Assembly: GCA_014239155.1 (NCBI GenBank)
Contig: JAAZZQ010000035.1
Span: 1 to 64,000, forward strand
Source of the DNA: Lachnospiraceae bacterium
Lineage (GTDB): Bacteria > Bacillota > Clostridia > Lachnospirales > Lachnospiraceae
Direction: 5' to 3'
DNA length: 64,000 nt
Both the position numbers and the translations under genes were made by a program. Below, in pieces: positions 55,750 to 64,000 of this stretch; position 1 is the stretch's first letter, and every line of letters starts with the position of its first letter. Below the pieces are notes generated by a model, which saw nothing but the letters and a program-made list of their open reading frames with translations, searched no databases and was not told the DNA's origin.

Positions 55750-56292
55750 AATTTTGTGTCTGCTACTAAAAATATATACAAAAGTGTATATACTAGATGA
55801 TTCGCCACAATCTCACGATTTGTGGTTACTGTTTCCACGTGTATGCTTTCATAATTGTATCAATATACTACTCGCAAGTTCGATGTGTTTATCGAACACA
55901 TTGTACACTCCACAGTCGTAAATTCCCGACTAGCCATCGGTACATACCCATAAATCCTTTTCATGGTTAATATAGGTTTTCATCTCAAATAGCTTTTTCC
56001 TTTCCTAGATTTTATTATTTTTTGCCCTTGGTTTTTGGGACTTATCCATTGACCAACTGCACCCACAGATGTACTGCCATCTTTGTTATACTGTAATGTT
56101 TCAGCCAGTAAGGGAATCATTTCCGCAGTTTTGCCTGCTTTAAAGTCAGCACAAACTATACTCTGGATTTTGAGTACTTTTAAGTCTATTTACTTATATA
56201 TAACATTATTTTTAATTACTTAGCATATCCTCTTTTTTCTATGACAGCCTCTCAGACCTTTCCTTGCAAAAAGACCTGAAAGGCTATTATAC
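55750..56292. other. Intergenic region between GH38 and GH85
   Basis: This 543-bp gap holds the possible gene remnant at 55849-56189, a GTTCGAT/ATCGAAC hairpin near 55880 and A+T-rich sequence before GH85. No confident promoter or terminator was found, although a GH85 promoter must be here unless it is read through from GH38. Confidence 0.45.
55849..56189 (-). pseudogene. Possible decayed small gene(s)
   Basis: On the minus strand a 70-codon open frame without a proper start (56189-55980, containing FKAGKTAEMIPLLAETLQY and GQWISPKNQGQK) ends in an ATGA overlap with a second frame. The second (55983-55849) reads MKTYINHEKDLWVCTDG, then TAG, then continues in frame as SGIYDCGVYNVFDKHIEL to a TGA. 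Codon-like composition suggests an old gene broken by an amber stop, but I recognise no family. Confidence 0.3.
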
Positions 56293-59200
56293 TCATACGA
56301 GTTTTACAGTCACCACTTCGTATGGTTTCAACACCACTTCAATCTGCTTGCCTGACACAGCAGCCTCACACTCTGTCTCCTCAAGTAAGTTACAAATAAA
56401 TGCCTTTTTGAAATCCGCATTTACAGTCAATTTTGTCTTGGTATAAGCATTCTCTGACTCATACATACGAATAACTGTTCCTTTTCCGTCCTCAGCGCGT
56501 TTGATTGTCTCAACAATAACATTTGCGTTTGAGACAGACGCATAAGAAAATGCCTCTAATGCTTTCGCCTGCGATTGTACCAACAGCGGCTGATTGAGCT
56601 TATATGCCTCCGCAACAGTTCCCGCAGCACGCCATCCTTCTGCATGAGGATAAATTGCATAGATAAAATCATGCTCTTCTTGGTCTGTTGTTGGGTTTGG
56701 CTCAATTCCTGATTTAATCAGTGTAAGTGCCATGTTTGCATCTTTTACAGAATGCCCATATTTGCAATCATTTAAGAGTGATACGCCATAATGGCCTTCT
56801 GACAAATCCATCCATTTCTGTCCGCAACTCTCAAAACGCGCAACATCCCAGCTTGTATTCTGATGTGTCTTTCTTGTCAAGTTACCAAACTGCACATCAA
56901 ATGTCGCTTCATCTGTATGCACAGCAACCGGAAAATGTACTTTTAACAGTGTTTGATGTTCCTTCCAATCCACATGTGTCACAAAATCGATTCTACGGCT
57001 GTCCGCATAGAAAACGATTTTTTGCTGAATGGTAGACTGTGACGCTTTTCTAGTAATATCAAGCACTGCACGCACTGTACCAATCTCTGTCCATTCCATG
57101 TGCTCCACATTGTCTATATCCCAAAACTTCTCTGTATAATAAATATCAATGTCCCAGTTGTCAAAATAAATTGGCTTATCTTCATACATGCGCAATAGAT
57201 TTGCACGCTGTCCTTCCTGTATCACTTCACGATCATTCTCTTTGTCATAAATGCTAGTAAACATTCCCTGATCGTCAAGTTTTATTGTATAGAATGGTGT
57301 CTCCAACTGATGGACGCCAACCAGTGTAAACGGTGCCTTATCGTCTGCGCCGTTTGCTGTATCGCTCACATGGAATGACTTATAGCCCTTTGACGGCAGA
57401 CTGCGCACAAATGCGATATTTCCATCTGTAGTCTTTTGAATAGGATATACTGTTCCGTCTGTATCAATTAATGCACTTCCTTCCAAAGCACCTAGATTTA
57501 CAATATCATCTCTTATCTGACCTGTAGTATTAAAGATAGTAACTGCGTCTCCCTCTCCAGCAATTGCTTTTCTGCGCTGTGCGGTCATCTCTGCAAGCTG
57601 CGCTGCAAGCGCATCATATTCTTTCTTTGTCACCTCATAAACTTCATGAATCGAAGACCCAGGCAGAATATCATGGAACTGATTTAACAGTACAACCTTC
57701 CACATTGCATCCAAATCTTCCTGCGGATACCCCATTGTCTCCTGTGTCAAAACAGACAACAATTCCAAATCCATCAATCCCAGTTCGGATTTGCGATTAG
57801 AACGTTTGTTTCTTGCCATAGATGTCAGTGTGCCTCTGTGGTACTCAAAATAAAGTTCTCCTTCCCACACCGGAAGACGCTTGCTGTCGCCAACGCGCTC
57901 CTTTAACTCGTCAAAATAAGTACGTGCAAATTCTTGGCGCACCTTGGGAATTCCCTTCACTCCTTTTTCCATACGAATAGAAGTCTCAAGCATCTCTCTC
58001 GTTGGGCCGCCGCCGCCATCACCATAACCGTAAGAAATCAAAATATCATTGTTAATATCTTTGTTCTGATAGCGCATCCATCCACCCATAATTGCATCTG
58101 GGTGAAGCATTCCATTGTATGTTGTGAAGAAATCCTTAATTGGCTGATTTACTCCCAATGTTGTAATTAAGTGTGTCAATACTTCTGAGCCGTCAATTCC
58201 TCTCCACATCATTGTATCATATGGAATTTTATTAAACTGATTCCATGCCAGCTTGGTGGTCATAAAATAGTCAATTCCGCACTTTTTCATAATCTGTGGC
58301 AATGCACCAGAATATCCAAACACATCTGGCAACCATAGAATCCGATTGTCCACGCCAAACTCTTGTTTAAAAAAGCGCTTGCCATGCATAAACTGACGCA
58401 CCAGAGACTCTCCAGAAGTCAAATTGCAGTCCGCCTCAACCCACATGCCGCCTTCTGGCTCCCAGCGTCCTTCTTGAATGCGCTCTTTTGCCTTCTCATA
58501 AAGTTCAGGATAGCGCTCTTTTAAAAAGGCGTACAACTGTGGCTGACTTGACATAAATCTATAATTCGGATACTCTTCCATCAATTTCAGCACTGTCGCA
58601 AAGCTTCGCCCTGTCTTTTCCCTTGTCTGTGCAACAGTCCACCACCAAGCAACGTCAATATGTGTATGTCCAATACAAGTCGCAATCACATCCTGATACC
58701 CTGCCATATCAGAATACAATGCCTTGTCAATATAGTCAGATGCTTGCTGTAAAGTACGATAAAACTCCTCGGAGTACGGTGTGCGCAAATCCAGATAATT
58801 AATGGTATTATTCAAAATTTCCAAAATATCCTTGCGGTTCTTGTCATCCTCTTCCATTCTGGAAAACGCTGCAAGAGGAACCCACAAATCATAGTAAAGT
58901 TTTTCTATCAGCGCATCAATTTCCTGCATCTCTACAATTAGATTAAATTCTTTGTGCAGGATTCCGGTATAAGACTGAAGACCTATCTCCAATGTATCTT
59001 TGGCTTTTGCGGCTGTCGATAACAATACATCGCGGTGATTCATATCAATTCCTTGAATGACTTCCCCGTTTACAAACAATAAAAACTGTGGATTTTTTGC
59101 GTCGTCCCACTCGTCAATCTGCGTGCGGACATGAAGCCACATGCGCTTCCCGTCCAATTCCTGCGGCACCTGATAAGTCGTCTTAAACCAATAATGACGA

Positions 59201-59388
59201 TCTTTTCCATACCAATGCATATTCTGACAGTCAAATTTTTCCCATGCTGTAGTGTCTGCCTCGGCTTCCTCTGGGCGAATAAAATTCCCTTCCTTATACA
59301 TCCAGTTATCAATCACAAATTTCTGCTTCACTTTTAATTTTTTGAGTTCCTCGCAGATCACGTTAACCCTTTTGTCTAAAAAATGCAT
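56293..59388 (-). CDS. Alpha-mannosidase, GH38, cytoplasmic
   Basis: The 1031-residue enzyme removes alpha-mannose from N-glycans. The zinc site starts with GHTHIDVAWWW near residue 243; the nucleophile Asp is in LWLPDVFGYSGALP near 355. The helical middle domain and beta-sandwich C-terminal domains follow. No signal peptide. The start at 59388 is preceded by GGAGGGAATT; the ATG at 59400 contains that site and is rejected. The gene has its own promoter at 59543 and stands between GH85 and the second GH130. Confidence 0.94.
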   Translation of the reverse strand: MHFLDKRVNVICEELKKLKVKQKFVIDNWMYKEGNFIRPEEAEADTTAWEKFDCQNMHWYGKDRHYWFKTTYQVPQELDGKRMWLHVRTQIDEWDDAKNPQFLLFVNGEVIQGIDMNHRDVLLSTAAKAKDTLEIGLQSYTGILHKEFNLIVEMQEIDALIEKLYYDLWVPLAAFSRMEEDDKNRKDILEILNNTINYLDLRTPYSEEFYRTLQQASDYIDKALYSDMAGYQDVIATCIGHTHIDVAWWWTVAQTREKTGRSFATVLKLMEEYPNYRFMSSQPQLYAFLKERYPELYEKAKERIQEGRWEPEGGMWVEADCNLTSGESLVRQFMHGKRFFKQEFGVDNRILWLPDVFGYSGALPQIMKKCGIDYFMTTKLAWNQFNKIPYDTMMWRGIDGSEVLTHLITTLGVNQPIKDFFTTYNGMLHPDAIMGGWMRYQNKDINNDILISYGYGDGGGGPTREMLETSIRMEKGVKGIPKVRQEFARTYFDELKERVGDSKRLPVWEGELYFEYHRGTLTSMARNKRSNRKSELGLMDLELLSVLTQETMGYPQEDLDAMWKVVLLNQFHDILPGSSIHEVYEVTKKEYDALAAQLAEMTAQRRKAIAGEGDAVTIFNTTGQIRDDIVNLGALEGSALIDTDGTVYPIQKTTDGNIAFVRSLPSKGYKSFHVSDTANGADDKAPFTLVGVHQLETPFYTIKLDDQGMFTSIYDKENDREVIQEGQRANLLRMYEDKPIYFDNWDIDIYYTEKFWDIDNVEHMEWTEIGTVRAVLDITRKASQSTIQQKIVFYADSRRIDFVTHVDWKEHQTLLKVHFPVAVHTDEATFDVQFGNLTRKTHQNTSWDVARFESCGQKWMDLSEGHYGVSLLNDCKYGHSVKDANMALTLIKSGIEPNPTTDQEEHDFIYAIYPHAEGWRAAGTVAEAYKLNQPLLVQSQAKALEAFSYASVSNANVIVETIKRAEDGKGTVIRMYESENAYTKTKLTVNADFKKAFICNLLEETECEAAVSGKQIEVVLKPYEVVTVKLV

Positions 59389-59542
59389 AATTCCCTCCAT
59401 ATCTGCAATTCAATGCAGAATTTATTTTGTTTGCACTCACAACCCGTAAAATTTGCTGTGAGTATCGCGCTGGCATCTGTCAGCAGTAGCTTTGAAAATT
59501 GGTCCTCGCTTGTCAGTCCCGATTTCGCACAATCTCGTACCT

Positions 59543-59570
59543 AGTATATCACAATATTCCATCATGTAAA
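59543..59570 (-). promoter_or_regulatory. Promoter of GH38
   Basis: On the minus strand TTTACA and TATACT are separated by 16 bases, about 155 bases before the ATG. Confidence 0.6.
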
Positions 59571-59661
59571 CAGAAAATGTGTTGGCATTTTGGCTAAAAT
59601 CGCCCCTCACTTCCCAATCATGTTCCTACAAAATGCGCAGTTATCCCGATTATCCAAAAAA

Positions 59662-59727
59662 GCTGCCGCAAAAAAACACTTCAGCAACGAGAACTTTTGT
59701 TCTCTGCTTTCAATTTTTTGCGGCAGC
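59662..59727 (-). terminator. Strong long-stem terminator after GH130 copy 2
   Basis: GCTGCCGCAAAAAAA pairs with its complement (59662-59676, 59713-59727) and encloses an inner GAGAAC/GTTCTC hairpin. The minus strand continues with six T. It ends the operon of importer 2. Confidence 0.85.
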
Positions 59728-59766
59728 CTGTCAGTTTTTATATGAATTTTTCTATAAAATTCTTTC

Positions 59767-60747
59767 TCAATCCATATAATCTATCAGACGGTCTACAGTC
59801 GTAAATGCAAGCCCTGTCACAGTATCTGCACAACCATAATAAATAGCAATCCTTCCCGTTGCCGCATCTGTAAGCGCCGCACATGGGAATACTACATTGG
59901 GCACATCCCCGACACACTCATAAATTTCATGAGGTCCCAAAATATAATTCTTTGTTCTCTTTATTACTTTCCACGGCTCCTCTAAATCCAGCAACGCACA
60001 ACCCATTCGATAAACAAAACCGTTACATGTATTGATAACGCCATGATAGATAAGCAGCCATCCTTCATCTGTCTCAATTGGCACACTTCCCGCACCAATC
60101 TTTGTGCACTGCCATGCCGAGGCGTCACCCTTGATTGTCCCCATCACATAGCGATGACACCCCCAATATTTTAAGTCTGGACTCTCACTTAGGAAAATGT
60201 CCCCAAATGGCGTATGACCGTTGTCACTTGGACGGCTTAACATATAATAGTTGTTCCGAATTTTCCGCGGAAACAGCACACCATTGCGGTTAAATGGCAA
60301 GAATGCATTTTCCAACTGATAAAAAGTCTTAAAATCATAGGTATATCCCACACCGATTGTCGGATATTCATGATAGCCATTGCACCATGTAATATAATAT
60401 CTGTCCTCTATAAAGCAAACTCTAGGGTCATACCGGAAGTCCCTTTTTGCGACCTCTGGATCAGCCCCTTGAAATGTAAGTGGGGTGTCAGAGATATTCC
60501 AATGAATCCCATCTTTGCTAAATCCCGCAAAAATATCCATGCTGATTGACTTACTGTCACAGCGAAATACACCTGCATATCCATCTTCAAAAGGAACAAC
60601 GGCACTGTTAAAAATACTGTTGGAATTTTTCGTTGCAAATCGCTCTATAATTGGGTTTGCATCATAACGCCACACTGGCAGATTCTCCACATTTTTTGAC
60701 TCCTGCCAAGGCATGTTCGGCAGATTCTTTCCGATTATTTTCGCCAT
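59767..60747 (-). CDS. GH130 beta-mannoside phosphorylase, copy 2
   Basis: A 326-residue paralogue of the gene at 28891, about 88% identical by eye, with the same YDPRV Asp and the same length. Differences cluster near residues 17-24 and at the C-terminus. It directly follows the binding-protein gene of importer 2 (31 bases) and precedes a strong terminator. By context it splits Man-beta-1,4-GlcNAc left after GH38 has removed the alpha-mannoses. GAGGTG precedes the ATG. Confidence 0.88.
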   Translation of the reverse strand: MAKIIGKNLPNMPWQESKNVENLPVWRYDANPIIERFATKNSNSIFNSAVVPFEDGYAGVFRCDSKSISMDIFAGFSKDGIHWNISDTPLTFQGADPEVAKRDFRYDPRVCFIEDRYYITWCNGYHEYPTIGVGYTYDFKTFYQLENAFLPFNRNGVLFPRKIRNNYYMLSRPSDNGHTPFGDIFLSESPDLKYWGCHRYVMGTIKGDASAWQCTKIGAGSVPIETDEGWLLIYHGVINTCNGFVYRMGCALLDLEEPWKVIKRTKNYILGPHEIYECVGDVPNVVFPCAALTDAATGRIAIYYGCADTVTGLAFTTVDRLIDYMD

Positions 60748-60778
60748 ACTCTGACACCTCTGTCTTCCATATTATATT

Positions 60779-62299
60779 TTATTTCCCCATAAACTCGTTA
60801 ACCTGTTTCTGAGCCTCATCCATAACGTCTTGCCATCCTGCTTTTAACAGTTCCTCTTTAATCTTTGGTACAACAACTTCTGGATCTTGAACACCGGTCA
60901 TAACCTCACTCTTATAACGAAGCCAAATTTCACGACAGTTTGCAAGCTGATCGGATACAGGATTTGTATCAAATGTAAATCCAAGCATTACAGAGGATTC
61001 TGCTGCTTCATTCAGAGCCTTTACCTCATCCCACTGATTAAACTCAGCAGTATCTTCCAGAGTTACAGTAAAGAAAGAACCCTGTGTATAACCTGCAAGT
61101 GCCCAGTCATTGTTAATCTTGTGTACCTTTCCATCTGCTGTGTACTCAAAGTTTACGCCTTCCTCGCCAAAATAGAACAAGTCACGGAGTTTGGTATCAC
61201 AGTTTACCAAATCCAAAAGCTGTAAACATTTTTCAGGATACTTTGTATTGATAGAAACCATATTCAAAGAACCACGCACTGTCTCGTTGGAAAGAATTGT
61301 CTTCTCAATCTGTTGTACTACAACCTCTTTGCCCATCTGTGGTCCCCATGAGGTCACACCAGCGGACTCCCAACCCTGTGCAACACGCCACATATTATAA
61401 ACACGTCCCTCTGTCAATGTCGCTGCATCTGGATTGATAATGCCTTTCTGATACCACTCATGTATAATCTTGAGCTGGTTCATAATATCTGGCTCTTCCA
61501 AAGTGAAACATACTCTGCCTTCTTTGTCATCAAACCGCACACCAAGAATCTGTGTACCGCCGCCAATCTGATCATAAACGTCAAAGATAAAGTACAGACC
61601 ATCGTTCTTTATATAAACTGGATAATCATTTTTGTCAGCCTTCAATGTCTCAAAAGTTCCTGTCAAAGAATCCAGTGTAGTCAAAGACTTGATATCAATG
61701 CTATACTCATCAACCAGCTCTTTATCCCAGATTGCATAGTTTGTGATAGAGCTGTCCTTGTACGTAGGAACGCCATAAATCCTATCTTTTACACGAACAC
61801 CATCCCAATATTTCTCTGGCATCAATTCCATCAAACCGGGCATATTTGCATCGATTAAGTCTGTGATGTCTGCATATGCGCCCAAGTTAATATCTGCAAT
61901 ATAGTTATTGCCATTTCCAAAGATAATATCATAAGGCTCATTTGTGCTGACAATAATGTTGCGGCGGTTATCCCAGTCACCCCACGGAATAACTTCCATC
62001 TCCAGATTTACACCAATCTTCTCACCAATATAAGAATTGACAGATGCAATCCAAGAATCATAGTTTGTTGGCATACCATTTCCGATTGTCACCCATTTTA
62101 GATTCACAATCTCCCCACTGCTTGTGCTCTGAGAGTTTGAGCTGCTGCCTTGGTTGCTTGACGAAGATGTTGTATTGTCACTGCTTGCGCTTCCAGTGTT
62201 CCCTGTGCTTCCAGTGTCTCCGCCGCCACCACAGCCTGTCAACATTCCTGCCATCATCGCTACTACAAGACCCGATGCCAATACTTTTTTTAACTTCAT
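60779..62299 (-). CDS. Sugar-binding lipoprotein of ABC importer 2
   Basis: A 506-residue solute-binding protein with signal peptide and lipobox MLTGC (Cys23), then a Gly/Ser/Thr linker of about 40 residues and a large binding domain. It belongs to the LplA-like group but is clearly different from the binding protein at 33613, so the two importers may prefer different glycans. AAGGAGGAAG precedes the ATG. Confidence 0.9.
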   Translation of the reverse strand: MKLKKVLASGLVVAMMAGMLTGCGGGGDTGSTGNTGSASSDNTTSSSSNQGSSSNSQSTSSGEIVNLKWVTIGNGMPTNYDSWIASVNSYIGEKIGVNLEMEVIPWGDWDNRRNIIVSTNEPYDIIFGNGNNYIADINLGAYADITDLIDANMPGLMELMPEKYWDGVRVKDRIYGVPTYKDSSITNYAIWDKELVDEYSIDIKSLTTLDSLTGTFETLKADKNDYPVYIKNDGLYFIFDVYDQIGGGTQILGVRFDDKEGRVCFTLEEPDIMNQLKIIHEWYQKGIINPDAATLTEGRVYNMWRVAQGWESAGVTSWGPQMGKEVVVQQIEKTILSNETVRGSLNMVSINTKYPEKCLQLLDLVNCDTKLRDLFYFGEEGVNFEYTADGKVHKINNDWALAGYTQGSFFTVTLEDTAEFNQWDEVKALNEAAESSVMLGFTFDTNPVSDQLANCREIWLRYKSEVMTGVQDPEVVVPKIKEELLKAGWQDVMDEAQKQVNEFMGK

Positions 62300-62325
62300 A
62301 ATAACTTCCTCCTTCTAAGATTAAT

Positions 62326-63240
62326 TTATTCCTTCACCGAACCGATGGTTAGGCCGGAAATGAAATACTTCTGGAAAAACGGATACGTAGATGCAATCGG
62401 TACAATAATAACAATTGCTATTGCCATTCGCACGCTCTCAGTTGGCATAGAAGCCTTATACTGCTGTAAAGACAAACCGCCATAAGGGTTATTGGCAATG
62501 TATTCAATATTCTTTTGTATATTGTTCAATAAAGATTGCAGTGTCTGTAAGTTCTTATCCTGTATGTACAGGGAAGCCTGGAACCAGTCATTCCAGTATC
62601 CGAATGCTGCAAACATACCAATTGTTGCGATAACCGGCTTAGAGATTGGCATTACAATCTGAGACCAAATCCGAAACTGTCCTGCACCGTCAATCTTTGC
62701 GGACTCTATAATGGAGTCGGGCACTGTCGTTCTAAAAAATGTACGGCAGATTGTCACGCTGAAAGAAGAACATGCCAGCGGCAGAATCAATGCCCATATT
62801 GTATTACTCAGACCTAAAATATTGTTTACTACCACATAGCTTGCAAGCATACCACCATTAAAAACCATTGGTATAAATATCAGCCATGTATACAGCGTTT
62901 TCAATTTAAAATTCCTTCTGGAAACAACATATCCCATTGATGTATCCAGCGCAATTGCAATAATCGTACCAACGATTGTAACAAGCACTGACATAAATGC
63001 TGCGCGCAGAATCATGCCGCGCTCGTTCCACAAAAACGTGTAAGCGGAACCGGATAAAACGGAAGGAATCAATTGATACCCATTTGTACGCAATGCCTCT
63101 TCATCTGTAATAGAGATTGAAAATACGAACAATAGTGGAATCACACACATCACTGCCAAAATCAAAAATATAATATTGAAAATGACATTGGTGGATTGTT
63201 TTATTTGGTTTAATGACTGACCACTTTCTTCTTTTGCCAC
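62326..63240 (-). CDS. Sugar ABC permease, LplC/YtcP type (importer 2)
   Basis: A 304-residue membrane permease with six predicted helices, EAA loop ESAKIDGAGQFRIWSQIVMPIS and the usual end GLTIGSVKE. It lies 26 bases before the binding-protein gene and 15 bases after its partner permease. Confidence 0.9.
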   Translation of the reverse strand: MAKEESGQSLNQIKQSTNVIFNIIFLILAVMCVIPLLFVFSISITDEEALRTNGYQLIPSVLSGSAYTFLWNERGMILRAAFMSVLVTIVGTIIAIALDTSMGYVVSRRNFKLKTLYTWLIFIPMVFNGGMLASYVVVNNILGLSNTIWALILPLACSSFSVTICRTFFRTTVPDSIIESAKIDGAGQFRIWSQIVMPISKPVIATIGMFAAFGYWNDWFQASLYIQDKNLQTLQSLLNNIQKNIEYIANNPYGGLSLQQYKASMPTESVRMAIAIVIIVPIASTYPFFQKYFISGLTIGSVKE

Positions 63241-63255
63241 ACGAGCACCCCCTTA

Positions 63256-64000
63256 TTAGATAATTCTGTTTTCGTTGTCCAATTTGCTCACAACCCAGTT
63301 TGCCAACAAGATTGTTCCACAACTACAAATCGCCTGGAAGAATGAAGCAGCGGCTGTCTGTCCAATCGGCGCTGTTGACTGAATCGCATTGTAGATATAG
63401 GTATCAAAAGTCGATACTGTCGTGTACAATGATGCCGGAATACGTCCAGTTACTTGATAGAACAAACCGAAATCTGAGTTGAAAATCTTACCGCAGTCCA
63501 GAATCAACATCATGATAAACACTGGCTTGATCGCTGGCAGTGTAATGTGTCTAGCCTGCTGTTTCTTTGTGGCACCATCCATCACTGCCGCCTCGTAAAG
63601 GGAAGGGTCAATTCCTGTGATACTTGCCAGGTAAAGTACCATTCCATATCCCATACCTTTCCATGTATTTAGGAAAATTAGTATTGCTGGCCAGTATTTT
63701 GGCTCCTGATACCACATAATGCGCTCTCCGCCAAGAGAAGTGATAATTCCATTAATATATCCTCTCTCTGGTGTCAACAACGCATATACAAAGTAGCTGA
63801 CAACAACCCATGACATAAAATAAGGCAGAAACATCATGGTTTGATAAACTTTGGAACCCTTTTTGTTGCGCATACTGCTGAGCATCAACGCCCCTCCTAC
63901 TGCAACACTCGCACTGATAATGATAAATGCAATATTGTAAAGGATGGTGTTTCGCAGCAACATTGTAAATGAGTTGGAAGTAAAGAAATATTTAAAATTT
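63256..64000 (-). CDS. Sugar ABC permease, LplB type (importer 2), 5' end outside window
   Basis: The frame stays open through the right edge (NFKYFFTSNSFTMLLRNT at the border), so the gene starts beyond 64000; the ATG at 63963 is internal. The EAA loop YEAAVMDGATKKQQARHITLPA and several helices identify the permease. It is the first visible gene of the importer 2 operon. Confidence 0.88.
   Translation of the reverse strand, partial: NFKYFFTSNSFTMLLRNTILYNIAFIIISASVAVGGALMLSSMRNKKGSKVYQTMMFLPYFMSWVVVSYFVYALLTPERGYINGIITSLGGERIMWYQEPKYWPAILIFLNTWKGMGYGMVLYLASITGIDPSLYEAAVMDGATKKQQARHITLPAIKPVFIMMLILDCGKIFNSDFGLFYQVTGRIPASLYTTVSTFDTYIYNAIQSTAPIGQTAAASFFQAICSCGTILLANWVVSKLDNENRII

Larger units (their letters stand above)
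59389..59766. other. Leader of GH38 and terminator of the upstream operon
   Basis: The gap holds the GH38 promoter, a leader of about 150 bases with three small inverted repeats (TCTGCA/TGCAGA, ACTCACA/TGTGAGT, CTGGCATC-type) and the terminator of the GH130 operon. No ORF. Confidence 0.6.

Overview
The window looks like a chromosome segment from an anaerobic gut Firmicute, most likely Lachnospiraceae (Roseburia/Eubacterium-like). The evidence is an A+T-rich sequence with AGGAGG-type ribosome binding sites, Gram-positive lipoproteins, Lpl/Ytc-type sugar ABC importers without their own ATPase, and a very dense set of glycoside hydrolases. This placement is an inference from gene style; no rRNA gene is present.

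Layout. 1-3600: an IS1182-like element (cut by the left edge) sits directly in front of a phage baseplate/tail-fibre gene, followed by a wrecked phage lysozyme gene; this is prophage debris. 3600-12500: core genes (metA, ligA, a 23S pseudouridine synthase, an oxidoreductase, a membrane-anchored SH3 protein, tRNA-Arg, a GNAT enzyme) and an unusual XRE-PurM fusion. 12800-22930: a galactan/galacto-oligosaccharide operon (GH53, galT, LacI, AraC, lacZ, an unrecognised 619-residue protein, a zinc ribbon) with a clear promoter and a LacI-type operator. 23190-26890: a heterodimeric ABC exporter on the plus strand. 26936-45300 and 51825-64000: a large N-glycan utilisation region.

How the N-glycan genes fit together (inference from families). 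A surface GH85 lipoprotein cuts between the two core GlcNAc residues. Two solute-binding-protein/permease systems import the glycan. Cytoplasmic GH20, GH29 (two), GH3 and GH38 enzymes trim it. Two paralogous GH130 phosphorylases split the remaining Man-beta-1,4-GlcNAc, and a ROK kinase phosphorylates the freed sugar. A second operon (transglutaminase-fold protein, GH18, a CBM9-like protein, GH29, M17 aminopeptidase) looks designed for glycopeptides or Asn-linked glycans. The transglutaminase-fold protein has PNGase-like sequence around its cysteine and is the best candidate for a new enzyme activity.

The second main result is a family of small palindromic mobile elements. Six copies (29 to 280 bp) share ends of the type GTAACAG/CTGTTAC, and all but one degenerate copy are flanked by convincing 8-bp direct repeats. 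Their internal hairpins carry compensatory changes. One copy sits in the last codons of a gene and changes its C-terminus; another looks like an element nested within an element.
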